A stretch of DNA of 55,362 nucleotides, taken from positions 1 through 55,362 of the forward strand of contig NZ_SNUW01000013.1 in the NCBI RefSeq assembly GCF_004376845.1, read 5' to 3'. The notes under the pieces were generated by a model that was given only the letters and a program-made list of their open reading frames with translations, was not told the origin of the DNA and searched no databases. The stretch is from Psychromonas algarum. Its GTDB lineage: Bacteria; Pseudomonadota; Gammaproteobacteria; Enterobacterales; Psychromonadaceae. The position numbers and the translations under genes were made by a program. This document shows, piece by piece, positions 37,495-47,147 of this stretch; positions within the stretch are counted from its first letter, which is position 1, and each line of letters begins with the position of its first letter.

Positions 37495-38894
37495 AATTCG
37501 CTTAGAATTGAAGCAATTCTTTTTTGACTGAGCTGAATATTTTCAATAATTTCACCTTTTGAAAACTCAACTTCTTCAACACCTTCATCGGGATTATCAA
37601 TATCTAAGCTAAAATTATTTAAATCTTCCAGCTTAACTTTCCAAGAAAGTTCTGTTTCTTGTCGGTTTCCCCACCACTTAATAAGTGGTTCAAACTCATT
37701 AAAGCGGATAGGCTTGGTTTTTGAATAACTTTTCTGACCTTCAGGAAGTTTATGTTCGTAATACCAAATCTCTTTAGTAGGTTCACCCTTGGTGAAAAAT
37801 AAAAGGTTCGTGCTTACTGTGGCTGGAAAAAATGTGCTTTGTGGTAAACGAACAATAGTATGAAGGTTACACTGTGTCAGTAATCGCTCTCTAATACGAG
37901 CCTTTACACCATCTCCTGTAATTGACCCATCAGGTAGAACAATTGCAGCTCTCCCTTTATCTTCTAATAGTTGAATCATTAAAATTACAAACAGATCTGC
38001 ACTCTCTTTGCATCGAAATGTTGCAGGAAAGTTAGTTTCAACACCTTCAGCAATACTCGCACCAAATGGAGGATTAGCTAAAATCACATTCACCTTATCT
38101 TTTTTACTGATGCTATTATATTCTTTCTTTAAGCTATCAATGTAATGATAATCAGGCACATCAATCTCATGTAAAATAAGGTTAGTTAGCCCTAATACAT
38201 AAGCAACTGGCTTCAATTCCCAGCCAGATATACTTTGTTGCAATGTTTGTTCATCTGTAACCGTCTTAACATATTCAGATCTGACATGATCAATAGCGGC
38301 CGTTAAAAACCCACCTGTTCCACAAGCTGGATCTAATACCTTTTCACCTAAAACAGGATCTACCATTTGGGTCATTAATTCAGTAACAGCTCTAGGAGTA
38401 TAATATTCTCCTTTGTTACCTGCATCTCTTAATTCTAGTAATATACTTTCATATATATCACCAAAAACATGCTTATCTTCAGACTTATTAAAATCAACTT
38501 CATTTAGCTTATTGATGACTTTTCTCATCTCAAAGCCTGATTTCATATAATTATTATTACCATCAAAAACTTCTTGAATTAACTCGGCTCTTTTAGTTTT
38601 ATTTTTTTGGGTTAATTCTTTTAAAGCAGGAAAAAGCTCATTATCAATAAACTTAATTAATGGCTCTCCTGTTATTCCTTCTTGGTCTGTTGCCCATGTT
38701 CTCCATTGCAGGTCTTCGGGTATAGCTGAAATATAGTCGTCTTTTATTACTTCTAGCTCTTGATCTTTATCATCCATTATTTTAAGAAAAAGCATCCACC
38801 CAAGTTGCTCTAATCGCTGTGCATCGCCTGAAATACCTCTGTCTTGCCTCATGATATTTCTGATACTACTTACTACTGCACTAATATTTGCCAT
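37485..38894 (-). CDS. hsdM: Type I restriction-modification methyltransferase HsdM
   Basis: HsdM methylates adenine at N6. The helical HsdM N-domain (about residues 1-130) precedes the catalytic domain. That domain has the SAM-binding motif DPACGTGGF and the catalytic NPPFG. The 469-residue size and the hsdR-hsdM-hsdS order fit the type IB (EcoAI/EcoEI) family. It begins immediately after the hsdR stop codon and overlaps hsdS, so all three are translationally linked. Confidence 0.95.
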   Translation of the reverse strand: MANISAVVSSIRNIMRQDRGISGDAQRLEQLGWMLFLKIMDDKDQELEVIKDDYISAIPEDLQWRTWATDQEGITGEPLIKFIDNELFPALKELTQKNKTKRAELIQEVFDGNNNYMKSGFEMRKVINKLNEVDFNKSEDKHVFGDIYESILLELRDAGNKGEYYTPRAVTELMTQMVDPVLGEKVLDPACGTGGFLTAAIDHVRSEYVKTVTDEQTLQQSISGWELKPVAYVLGLTNLILHEIDVPDYHYIDSLKKEYNSISKKDKVNVILANPPFGASIAEGVETNFPATFRCKESADLFVILMIQLLEDKGRAAIVLPDGSITGDGVKARIRERLLTQCNLHTIVRLPQSTFFPATVSTNLLFFTKGEPTKEIWYYEHKLPEGQKSYSKTKPIRFNEFEPLIKWWGNRQETELSWKVKLEDLNNFSLDIDNPDEGVEEVEFSKGEIIENIQLSQKRIASILSELCL

Positions 38895-41267
38895 CTATGC
38901 TACCTTGTATAATTCTTGTTCTAGTTCAGCTAATGCTTCTAAATAGCCTAATTTATTTCCAAATGCTTTTATGATCTCAATCGGAGATCCATGTTGATTG
39001 ATAGGATCAAGTTTCAACACTTCCATACTTTCAATGGTTAATAAACCATCATCAGCATACTTTTCTAATAAACTTTGAATAACAGCTTGAGCTTTTTCGC
39101 CATATTTAGCGAAATAATGTCGTTTTTTTACTTGTTGAGCACGCTCTTTACGAGTGAGAGGGGGTTGTTCAAAAGCTATATGGCATATTAGATCAAAAGG
39201 GTCGAAATCTTGCCCTACTTCTTCTTTTAGTATATCAAAAAATATACCTTGCTCTTCTAATGCTTCAACGATTGTCGTTTTTTTATTGGTATTATTCCAT
39301 TTTTTTAAAAAATCAGAGAGCGTAGCAAATTGTTTATTAATATTATCCTTTGTATAGGCTTTAAAGCTCTCAGTGATAATTTTTCCGTCTTCGCCTAAAT
39401 ATTGAACTCGTTCATTAACTACTTTAACTAATACACCATTGATACGAACTTTTTTACGAGGAGGCTCAGTAATTTCTCCTCCGCCCGTTAATTCTGGAGG
39501 CTCAGTTAAATCGACTTCTTCACCCGTTTCTATATCAATAATTGGATCATCAGTCGCTTCATCTTCAATACCACTTAAATCATCAACTTCTATTACATCT
39601 TTGATCATGACAGGATCGCCATCAAAATCGGGATCAGCAAACAGGTTAGTTACATTTCTAAAGTCCATAATAGTAAAATATTGTTTGCCATACTCTTCAT
39701 TAATACGTGTGCCACGCCCAATGATTTGCTTGAATTCAGTCATTGAAGCAATGTTACTATCAAGCACAATTAATTTGCAGGTTTGAGCATCAACACCTGT
39801 AGTCATTAACTTTGAGGTAGTGGCAATAACAGGGTAAGTTTCACTAGGATTAATAAAATTATCTAACTCTCGCTTTCCTTCTTCATTATCACCAGTGATT
39901 TGCATAATATATTTATTATTCTCAGAGAATAAATCTGCATTTTCATTAACTAATGCGCTTCTCATACCTTCAGCATGTTCAATATCAATGCAGAATACAA
40001 TTGATTTAGAGAAACGGTCATTACCTTTTAAAAACTCCGTTATTTTTTTAGCTACCAGTTTTCTTCTATCATCTACGACAATATTTTTATCAAAATCAGA
40101 ACGGTTATATATCCTATCTTCTACTAGCTCTCCATCTTTATCTTTAAAGCCTTTGGGTGGTCGCCAACCTTCGGCATCAATGTCTAAAGTAACTTTTACA
40201 ACTTTATAAGGGGCAAGGAAACCATCATCAATGCCTTGCTTGAGAGAATAAGTATAAATAGGATCGCCAAAGTAATCCTGATTAGATACATCTTCAGTTT
40301 CTTTTGGGGTAGCAGTTAAACCAACATGAGTAGCTCCATTAAAATACTTTAATATTTCACGCCATTTACTGTCTTCCTTTGCACTTCCTCTATGACACTC
40401 ATCTATTACGATAAGATCAAAAAAGTCAGGGCTAAATTGTTTATATGCATCATCTGATTTACTATCAGAAAGCCCCTGATACAGCGCTAAATATATGTTG
40501 TATGCCGTATCTATTTTCTTATGCTTTATAATTGTCATCGCATCTTTAAAATGCCTAAAATCCCCACGAGCAGTTTGATCTATTAGGGCGGTTCTATCGG
40601 CTAAAAATAAGATTCTTTTTTTCATACCACTTTTCCATAACCTATATATGATTTGAAAAGCGGTATATGTCTTACCTGTTCCCGTAGCCATCACAAGGAT
40701 GATACGATTTTGTTTTTTAGCAACAGCTTCTACTGTGCGGTTTATTGCAATCTGCTGATAATAACGAGGTGAACGTCCAGACGTATCAAAGAAGTAATCT
40801 TGAGAAGCAACTGTTTCAATTTCTTTCGTTTTTATCCCTTTATATTGTTTATATTTTTCCCATAATTGTTCTGGAGTAGGAAACTGGTCTAGTGTTAATT
40901 CAGATTCCATTTCACCGCTAGTATTAGTTTTATCGTGAAAGTAAAAACTATCCCCATTACTGCTAAAAACACAGGGGATATCTAATATCTCTGCATAATC
41001 CAAAGCTTGTTGCATACCTGATTTTACTGATTTTTTATTATCTTTCGCTTCGATAATTGCAATAGGGACATTAGGCTTATAGAAAAGAATATAATCCGCA
41101 AACTTTCTTTTGCCTCGTGTAGTTAATTTCCCTTTTACATAAATACGTCCATCGGTAAAAAATATCTCTCTTCCAATTTGCGTTTGCTCATCCCAGCCAG
41201 ACTTTAATATTGAGGGAGTAATAAACTTAGCCTTAATATCGGATTCAGATAAATCTTTTTTATTCAT
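38895..41267 (-). CDS. hsdR: Type I restriction endonuclease/translocase HsdR
   Basis: HsdR translocates DNA and cuts it. The N-terminal PD-(D/E)xK nuclease is complete, with Asp58 in KFADYILF and Glu73-Ala-Lys75 in IIEAKD. The SF2 helicase motor has ATGTGKT, DECHRGSA, LTATP, and QIIGRGTRI. The C-terminal region resembles the EcoEI R-subunit domain. At 790 residues it is type IB in size. I start at 41267, where AAGGAAGT precedes ATG; a longer frame reaches 41306. It follows herA by 45 bp. Confidence 0.93.
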   Translation of the reverse strand: MNKKDLSESDIKAKFITPSILKSGWDEQTQIGREIFFTDGRIYVKGKLTTRGKRKFADYILFYKPNVPIAIIEAKDNKKSVKSGMQQALDYAEILDIPCVFSSNGDSFYFHDKTNTSGEMESELTLDQFPTPEQLWEKYKQYKGIKTKEIETVASQDYFFDTSGRSPRYYQQIAINRTVEAVAKKQNRIILVMATGTGKTYTAFQIIYRLWKSGMKKRILFLADRTALIDQTARGDFRHFKDAMTIIKHKKIDTAYNIYLALYQGLSDSKSDDAYKQFSPDFFDLIVIDECHRGSAKEDSKWREILKYFNGATHVGLTATPKETEDVSNQDYFGDPIYTYSLKQGIDDGFLAPYKVVKVTLDIDAEGWRPPKGFKDKDGELVEDRIYNRSDFDKNIVVDDRRKLVAKKITEFLKGNDRFSKSIVFCIDIEHAEGMRSALVNENADLFSENNKYIMQITGDNEEGKRELDNFINPSETYPVIATTSKLMTTGVDAQTCKLIVLDSNIASMTEFKQIIGRGTRINEEYGKQYFTIMDFRNVTNLFADPDFDGDPVMIKDVIEVDDLSGIEDEATDDPIIDIETGEEVDLTEPPELTGGGEITEPPRKKVRINGVLVKVVNERVQYLGEDGKIITESFKAYTKDNINKQFATLSDFLKKWNNTNKKTTIVEALEEQGIFFDILKEEVGQDFDPFDLICHIAFEQPPLTRKERAQQVKKRHYFAKYGEKAQAVIQSLLEKYADDGLLTIESMEVLKLDPINQHGSPIEIIKAFGNKLGYLEALAELEQELYKVA

Positions 41268-41312
41268 AGTGCGACTTCCTTCATACCCATTAAGGGCAGT
41301 TAACATTAAGGT

Positions 41313-43280
41313 CTAATTAGGAGTTTGTTTATTAGATGGGTGACTCAAAGGAGCTTTAAACCACTCTTCTGATATTTTGCAATTTTCACTATCAGGTGCA
41401 GGTTTAGCCTCATGAACTTTTAGATGTAACGGCATTGAAACACAATTACCAAAAACTAAAGCTTCACCTGGAACAGACTGTTTAATTTTATTAACAAAGT
41501 CATCAGAAAAAAATGGCAAGATTGCATACACATAACGCATATCGACCTCATTTTGAATCCGATGGATAATAAAATTAGCGCATTGCGATAAAACTGTTTC
41601 TGATAGTTCCGATGGTCTTTGAGAAGAAACTAGAAGATATAACGAATATTTACGACCTTCCCTTGCTATCTTTTCAAAGATATTTTCTTTAAAAACATAT
41701 TGATAATCTTTTTTAATATACCTATGAGCTTCATCAAGTATCAGGTGGATAGGCTTCTCTCGCCTTTCTTTATTTAAATATTGTTTACGTTCTTCAAATA
41801 TTAAACGTGATGTAACGCTTGTTAGGGTTTCTAGAGAATCAGGTGATAGCTCACTTGTATCAATAATCACCATTTGAGTTTGATGTGCATTATTTTCATC
41901 AAAGTCCCAAAAATCATCTAGAAATGATTTTGCATCAGTAATTGATGCATTGGCACGAGCACGCATAAACTCACAATTAGTATTTTCCAGAAAATAATCT
42001 AAACGAGTAAGCATGGTAGAAGTATATTCCCTCATACGCTTATTACCACGAGAGTCTTCTTCAAGTAGCGCTAGGTTTGAAGCAATCTTTAAAAACTTAT
42101 AATCGAAATATTCACCATGAGGTAACTTTTCACAAACAACTGAATCAACATTTTCACTATTAATCTTTTGGATAACGACTTTGGTTTTGTTTAATAACTC
42201 ATCATTATTAGAGCCATAACTTAATCGGCAAGCATTTTTTAATGTCTCTAAATCCGAGCTAAGTTCTGATTGATTTGCGACTAATTTTAAAGACGTATTT
42301 GAATTAATAATCAACTGTAAGCTTGCGATGATGCTTGATGCTGTTGTGATATTAGTAGTATCAGAATCACCTTGGTTAATAATATTCAATATGATGGAAC
42401 AGATTTTATACCTTAAATAATCAACCGTTTTAGCAACCTCATTCCCATCATTTGAAAGTAACTTATAGAAAATAAATGCTTCTTGGAGAACTTTGTCCCA
42501 AAATGGTCTTTGCGTGGCTTCTGTCGCTAATAAAAACGCACTCCACTCATCAATCGACATCAAAAAATGGGGTAAACAAAAGGGTTTAAAGTCGGAATTA
42601 AAATTACTAAGGTTCGGCTTATATAATTTCACTTTAATACTATTGTCAGATGAATACTTAAAGGCATTTTGGTATTCACCATTTACATCAAAAACCAATA
42701 TTCTCGAACCTAAAGCAGTATTATTTTGTTTCTTATGGATCTCTTGAATAATATGAGCAATTGTATTTGATTTACCGCTACCAGAATTACCCAAAACAGC
42801 AGAATGAATATTAAAAAACTTATCAATATTTATATCAATGGGGTAGTTAATTAAACTTTTACTTTTACCTAATGAAAAACTTTGGTGGATTCGGTTTTCT
42901 TTATCGTTTGCTGTAATACCTAATATCACTTCCATATCTTTAAAAGTAATAATTCCAACATTACTATAAAGACTTGGGAAAACGCCTACTCCTAAACTAA
43001 ACCGATGATCACGAGATATAGTCCCAATTGGCTTCAACAATAGTTCTCTATTTCCCTCTAAATCAAAGGCTTTTTCGTTATATTGTAAGTCATTATCAAA
43101 AATAGACATGACTTCAGAAACAATAGTTTCACCTACTGCATTTGTTGATTTTAAATAACTGCCAATATTACCAAAGTAATATATATCACCATTAAGATTA
43201 ATTGAGTTGCCTCGAATCTCCGAGGACACTTTGACTTTAAACTGGTTGTAATTTACTGATATTATTTTCCCTATATTCAT
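41313..43280 (-). CDS. herA: HerA-like ATPase of a SIR2-HerA defence pair
   Basis: This is a DUF87/HerA-type hexameric ATPase of 655 residues. An N-terminal HAS-barrel-like beta domain (about 1-90) precedes Walker A GNSGSGKS (164-171). Walker B LILDEAHRY and the sensor-like VSSQRPSELS follow near the C-terminus. HerA ATPases paired with SIR2 proteins form large antiphage complexes. The ATG directly abuts the sir2 stop codon (TAAATG), so the two are coupled. It continues into the type I R-M genes on the same strand. Confidence 0.9.
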   Translation of the reverse strand: MNIGKIISVNYNQFKVKVSSEIRGNSINLNGDIYYFGNIGSYLKSTNAVGETIVSEVMSIFDNDLQYNEKAFDLEGNRELLLKPIGTISRDHRFSLGVGVFPSLYSNVGIITFKDMEVILGITANDKENRIHQSFSLGKSKSLINYPIDINIDKFFNIHSAVLGNSGSGKSNTIAHIIQEIHKKQNNTALGSRILVFDVNGEYQNAFKYSSDNSIKVKLYKPNLSNFNSDFKPFCLPHFLMSIDEWSAFLLATEATQRPFWDKVLQEAFIFYKLLSNDGNEVAKTVDYLRYKICSIILNIINQGDSDTTNITTASSIIASLQLIINSNTSLKLVANQSELSSDLETLKNACRLSYGSNNDELLNKTKVVIQKINSENVDSVVCEKLPHGEYFDYKFLKIASNLALLEEDSRGNKRMREYTSTMLTRLDYFLENTNCEFMRARANASITDAKSFLDDFWDFDENNAHQTQMVIIDTSELSPDSLETLTSVTSRLIFEERKQYLNKERREKPIHLILDEAHRYIKKDYQYVFKENIFEKIAREGRKYSLYLLVSSQRPSELSETVLSQCANFIIHRIQNEVDMRYVYAILPFFSDDFVNKIKQSVPGEALVFGNCVSMPLHLKVHEAKPAPDSENCKISEEWFKAPLSHPSNKQTPN

Positions 43281-44519
43281 TTATGCAGTTCCTTTTGCAC
43301 CATTTTTTTCAGCAGTCAAATTACTAATAAAGTTTTTAAGTAAACTAATATCTTCAAACTCTTCTAAATCAGGTAAAAAATTATCCACTATATATTTGAA
43401 ATAATGTATTTTTTCACTTTCTACCTCACCAAATATTTTATAAATCCGCCTATCATTTACCTTAAAAATCTCTTTATCAGCGTAATTCCCAAAAACAACA
43501 ATACTAATAGATGAGTTTGAAGCTAATGCCTGATATATAATATTATTTAAGTGTTCATCGCTAAAACTATAACCAACAACAAATAAAACACTATGAGGCT
43601 GTAATAGCTTCTTTTGGAACTCTCTAATTAAATCAGAGTATGGAGCACCTAAGCTCTTATTCTGTTTTAATGGGGTTGGGTATATTAAGATATTGTCTTT
43701 AGGAACTTCATCACTATGTTTAGTAGCTACTTCTTGGATTTGAAAAAAAGAATTAGTCTTACTTTCTCTCCAACTGATTGAGCCGTGCAATTTATATAAA
43801 TAAACCATATTATCCAACGGCTCATATTTATGCACTTCTGCGTCAATTTTTCTGGAAAAAGTATAATTGAATCGAGCAGGGTTAAACAAACGATCTAAGC
43901 CACCACCAAATCCATTATTATAATTAATGTTTGAGTAATCGAGAGCTTTCTCATTAAATAAGTCATTGTTTGTTGTGAATATATTAACTCTTGATAAGTC
44001 TTTATTTCTTAGAGTTATTTTTTGATAAAAGTCTTTATATAGCGCTAAACTATTTTGCGAATTAGGCGTTTCAAAATCAATGTTAATTTGGTTAAACATC
44101 TCATTTTCAATTACCTCTATCAAAAAAGTGGTCTCAGTGTATTGCGGAGAAGCTTCTTCACCAGATCCAATCATATAAGCTCTTCTTGAATAAAGAACCC
44201 CTAATATATCTTCAAGATTTGATTTTGTAGAAGACTTTATTTTTTCAAATAGTGTTTTTAATGATGAACGCAGAGGTGTTTTTGCATCAGGTGAGTTAGG
44301 GAGTTTAGGGGGTTCTGGAATAGACAGCTTTAAATCAATACTAGAGACCATCTCTTTCATTGTGGGAATTGCCCCCGAACTTGCTCCAGCTCCAAGTAAG
44401 AAATGAACATTTTTTACATTTGATAAGTCTAAAATTTTTTGCTTAATTTTATCTAAGCTGGCTGATGGCTCATCATCTTTAACTAAATCTTCTTTACCTT
44501 GATAAAAATTGACATTCAT
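43281..44519 (-). CDS. SIR2-family NAD-consuming defence protein
   Basis: This SIR2-fold protein of about 412 residues has the NAD-binding GAGAS motif (43-47) and LHGSISW, which carries the usual catalytic-region His. GYSFSDEHL is typical of defence SIR2 proteins. Such proteins deplete NAD+ or act with HerA on nucleic acid during phage attack. I start at 44519 with GGTGAG upstream; an in-frame ATG at 44549 lacks a site. It is the first gene of the five-gene defence unit and diverges from ardC. Confidence 0.88.
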   Translation of the reverse strand: MNVNFYQGKEDLVKDDEPSASLDKIKQKILDLSNVKNVHFLLGAGASSGAIPTMKEMVSSIDLKLSIPEPPKLPNSPDAKTPLRSSLKTLFEKIKSSTKSNLEDILGVLYSRRAYMIGSGEEASPQYTETTFLIEVIENEMFNQINIDFETPNSQNSLALYKDFYQKITLRNKDLSRVNIFTTNNDLFNEKALDYSNINYNNGFGGGLDRLFNPARFNYTFSRKIDAEVHKYEPLDNMVYLYKLHGSISWRESKTNSFFQIQEVATKHSDEVPKDNILIYPTPLKQNKSLGAPYSDLIREFQKKLLQPHSVLFVVGYSFSDEHLNNIIYQALASNSSISIVVFGNYADKEIFKVNDRRIYKIFGEVESEKIHYFKYIVDNFLPDLEEFEDISLLKNFISNLTAEKNGAKGTA

Positions 44520-44715
44520 TTTATTCTCACCGTTTTTTGAAAAAAGCACCTTAACTCAAGATATCAAACAATAAAGTGCAAAGACATGATATAAGGTAAA
44601 AATTTGAATTTTTATCAGTAAAATATTTAGTGAAGAAAATAAAAAAGTTAGTTAAATAGCGCAAAAAAAACTAAATTAAAACCTTCTATTGAAAGAAGTA
44701 AAGTAAATGATACGA

Positions 44716-44750
44716 CATAAGTAACCACCTCATAAAAGGAGTTACTTATG
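44716..44750. promoter_or_regulatory. Perfect inverted repeat enclosing the ardC ribosome site and start codon
   Basis: CATAAGTAAC (44716-44725) and GTTACTTATG (44741-44750) are exact inverted copies. The right arm contains the ardC ATG and the loop contains its AGGA ribosome site. As RNA it would hide the start; as DNA it could be an operator for the divergent region. Confidence 0.65.
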
Positions 44751-46175
44751 AAAAACACAAGATCGAGAGCTGGACGCTCTACCGCAAAAACAGACCAACA
44801 GAAACAAATCCTCGATAGATTATTCGATTACTTCTCTAAACCCAAAGGCGAAAAACCAACCTCAGACAGTGATGTTGAAGTAAGTTTTTATCGCAGTGCT
44901 TTAAAAAAGTTGCCTCTCAACTTTCACAACAATGAATATAATGGAGTAAATATTATAATGTTGCTTCAAGAAGGAGAGAGCAACGCAACCAAAGTTCCAA
45001 TTTACTCAACTTTCAAACAAGCTTCTGATTTACTTGAACAACATAAAGACCAGCTTCCACCTAAATCTGAAACATTCGATCCAGATAAGCCACTCAAAGG
45101 TATGACGCTTGACGCTCAAGTCGTAAAATATCTTGAAACCTATAAAAAAGATGGGGAATTGATCAGCAAAAGTGTTTTTGAAAAAGAGACACGAGGTATG
45201 TCATTCAATGAAATGCGTGAAAATGGATATCAAAAGCGCAAAGGATTAAAGCCATACAAAGTTTTTGCAATAGAAAAAATCAAGCATTTGTTACCAGAGT
45301 CGTTTATTGAAGAGCGTGATTATTTTGCACGACAAGAAGAGCTGGAAAATAAAAAAATGTCACCTGAGATGGAGGATGTTGAGTTTGTAGAAAAAGCACA
45401 GCTGATCATTGATGCAATGGGTGTTCCAGTGGTTGAGAAAAATCAAGATCGAGCTTTTTATTCTCCAAAAGATGACTGTATTACTATTCCACCCAGAAAT
45501 AAGTTTAAATCTGATAAAGCTTATTTTGCTGTAATTTTACACGAGCTTTCACATAGCACTGGTCATCCCTGCCGATTAAACAGAAAACAAAATAATGCGT
45601 CTAATTCTAAAGCTTATTTTTCAGAGGAATTAATTGCAGAGACGAGCACAATGTTCATTTGTTTAGATGAAGGACTTGAAACTTTCAATGCACACGCATC
45701 TTATTTAGAGGGTTACGCTAGCCAATTTAAAGATCAGAAAAAAGCACTGTTAAGTATCTGTAAACAGGCTAAGGAAGCACAAAACTATATCAGCCGTAAA
45801 GTGATGAAACATAAATTAGACTTGTCGATACAATCTCCTTATAAAGTGCCTGAAAAGTTAGATTTTGAGCTTAAATTAGCAGACAAACATACCGATGCAT
45901 TAAATGATTATATTGTAAAAAGTGCTAATAACCACAGCCCACTGATACCGTTAAAAAACCAAAAAATAATCGGTTACAATGAGTCTAAAGATGGGATTGA
46001 GGTTTTCACACCCGATAAAAAAGTGGCGCTTACAGGTGTATCAGGCGCTATTGTTCAGCGAGAATTGGACAACTTAAAGTTGCTACAGTCCATTATCCTT
46101 GATGTGTCTGTTGATAATAACGATGAAGCCAAGCCCACCAAAAACAAGCTAAAATCATCACGTTTATCAATATGA
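44748..46175 (+). CDS. ardC: ArdC-type antirestriction protein with zincin metallopeptidase domain
   Basis: The N-terminal ArdC ssDNA-binding domain (about residues 15-110) has the YNGVNIIML strand and the TFKQASDLL segment of the family. A zincin-like peptidase domain follows with HELSHSTGH (265-273), giving the metal-binding HExxH motif, and EELIAE downstream as third ligand region. ArdC proteins help conjugating DNA escape type I restriction in the recipient. It is the divergent neighbour of the island's own type I system, and its start codon is embedded in an inverted repeat. Confidence 0.87.
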   Translation: MKNTRSRAGRSTAKTDQQKQILDRLFDYFSKPKGEKPTSDSDVEVSFYRSALKKLPLNFHNNEYNGVNIIMLLQEGESNATKVPIYSTFKQASDLLEQHKDQLPPKSETFDPDKPLKGMTLDAQVVKYLETYKKDGELISKSVFEKETRGMSFNEMRENGYQKRKGLKPYKVFAIEKIKHLLPESFIEERDYFARQEELENKKMSPEMEDVEFVEKAQLIIDAMGVPVVEKNQDRAFYSPKDDCITIPPRNKFKSDKAYFAVILHELSHSTGHPCRLNRKQNNASNSKAYFSEELIAETSTMFICLDEGLETFNAHASYLEGYASQFKDQKKALLSICKQAKEAQNYISRKVMKHKLDLSIQSPYKVPEKLDFELKLADKHTDALNDYIVKSANNHSPLIPLKNQKIIGYNESKDGIEVFTPDKKVALTGVSGAIVQRELDNLKLLQSIILDVSVDNNDEAKPTKNKLKSSRLSI

Positions 46176-46199
46176 TTTTACCCATCCCAGAACGACAAA

Positions 46200-46220
46200 A
46201 AGCCCTAGATGGGCTTCTTT
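46200..46220 (+). terminator. Terminator after ardC
   Basis: The stem AAGCCC / GGGCTT with a 5-base loop and a CTTT tail begins 24 bp past the ardC stop. Confidence 0.7.
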
Positions 46221-46249
46221 GCGTTACATTAGTCCAAACTAATCTTACG

Positions 46250-46666
46250 TTACTTGGCAAAATCCTCTACTTTATCATATACCCAATTCTCTTCACAGAA
46301 GAGCATAATGCCCGAAAACAAAGGGTTAGATGTATCATTTACGTCATCAGCCCAAATATCAATATCATCAAGCGAAAACCCTTGAAGAAACTCAAAATGA
46401 ACTTGCTGTTTAAGAATATCAACCAAATTACTATAAGCTTTTTGAATATCTCCTTTAGCATTACGACATATATAATCTATTTTTGAACTATCCAAGTTAT
46501 TTAATATCATTCTTGCAAAATGCATAACTTCAACGAACTCTTTTCCATTTCTTATGAATATATATTTAATATTTATGCCTTTGCCATTACAGATACCAAG
46601 TCTATTGATATACATAGCCGTTTCATATTCACAGTTTGGTTGTAATTTTAATAATTTATTTTTCAT
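46250..46666 (-). CDS. Hypothetical island protein
   Basis: I do not recognise this 138-residue protein. It has no signal peptide or membrane segment, and its C-terminus is acidic (DDIDIWADDVND). I start at 46666, which has an AGGAGA site; a frame to 46702 exists but lies inside the upstream gene. It overlaps the preceding gene by 11 bp, so it belongs to the minus-strand cluster running from 49209 to 46250. This cluster ends convergent with ardC. Confidence 0.6.
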   Translation of the reverse strand: MKNKLLKLQPNCEYETAMYINRLGICNGKGINIKYIFIRNGKEFVEVMHFARMILNNLDSSKIDYICRNAKGDIQKAYSNLVDILKQQVHFEFLQGFSLDDIDIWADDVNDTSNPLFSGIMLFCEENWVYDKVEDFAK

Positions 46667-47102
46667 TACTGATCTCCTTACCAGATTTAGTGTGAATATC
46701 AATTAACTCGGTGATCAGTATCTCTCTTAAATCTTCAAATATTTCAGTTTTTTTATATTCAAGATATTCATCAAAACTATCAAAATCATCATTTCCACCT
46801 CTCGAAAGAAACTCTTCTTCATCACACCAAATATCACCTTTAAACTGAATAGTTTCAGTTTGAACAACGTGATATTCATTAATGACTTCTAAGTATTTCA
46901 ATATTTCTAAAGCAAAATATTCAAAGTCAGGCGTTTTACACGAAAAACAATCATCAATTTTTTCTTCTAATTGCTCAATATCTGTTAGTTCTTCGTGCCA
47001 AAACCAACCTCCATAATCAATTACTACTTTTTCAAGCTTAATTAAGGCTCTTTTTGCGTTAATTTCTTCGTCAAATACAGTTATATTTTTTTCTTTACAC
47101 AT
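46656..47102 (-). CDS. Hypothetical acidic island protein
   Basis: This unrecognised 148-residue protein is strikingly acidic throughout (for example DIEQLEEKIDD and CDEEEFLSRGG). Such charge is seen in DNA-mimic antidefence proteins, but also in many others, so I do not assign a function. The ATG at 47102 has a GGAG site eight bases upstream. It is followed with overlap by the 46250-46666 gene. Confidence 0.6.
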   Translation of the reverse strand: MCKEKNITVFDEEINAKRALIKLEKVVIDYGGWFWHEELTDIEQLEEKIDDCFSCKTPDFEYFALEILKYLEVINEYHVVQTETIQFKGDIWCDEEEFLSRGGNDDFDSFDEYLEYKKTEIFEDLREILITELIDIHTKSGKEISNEK

Positions 47103-47147
47103 TTTTTTTCTCCATAAATGCAACCTCCTTGTTGCGTTAAGTTCCTG

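Noticed and set aside
39439-40209. Two plus-strand frames opposite hsdR, Ser-rich
   Set aside because: They are shadows of the hsdR helicase coding sequence with no independent support.
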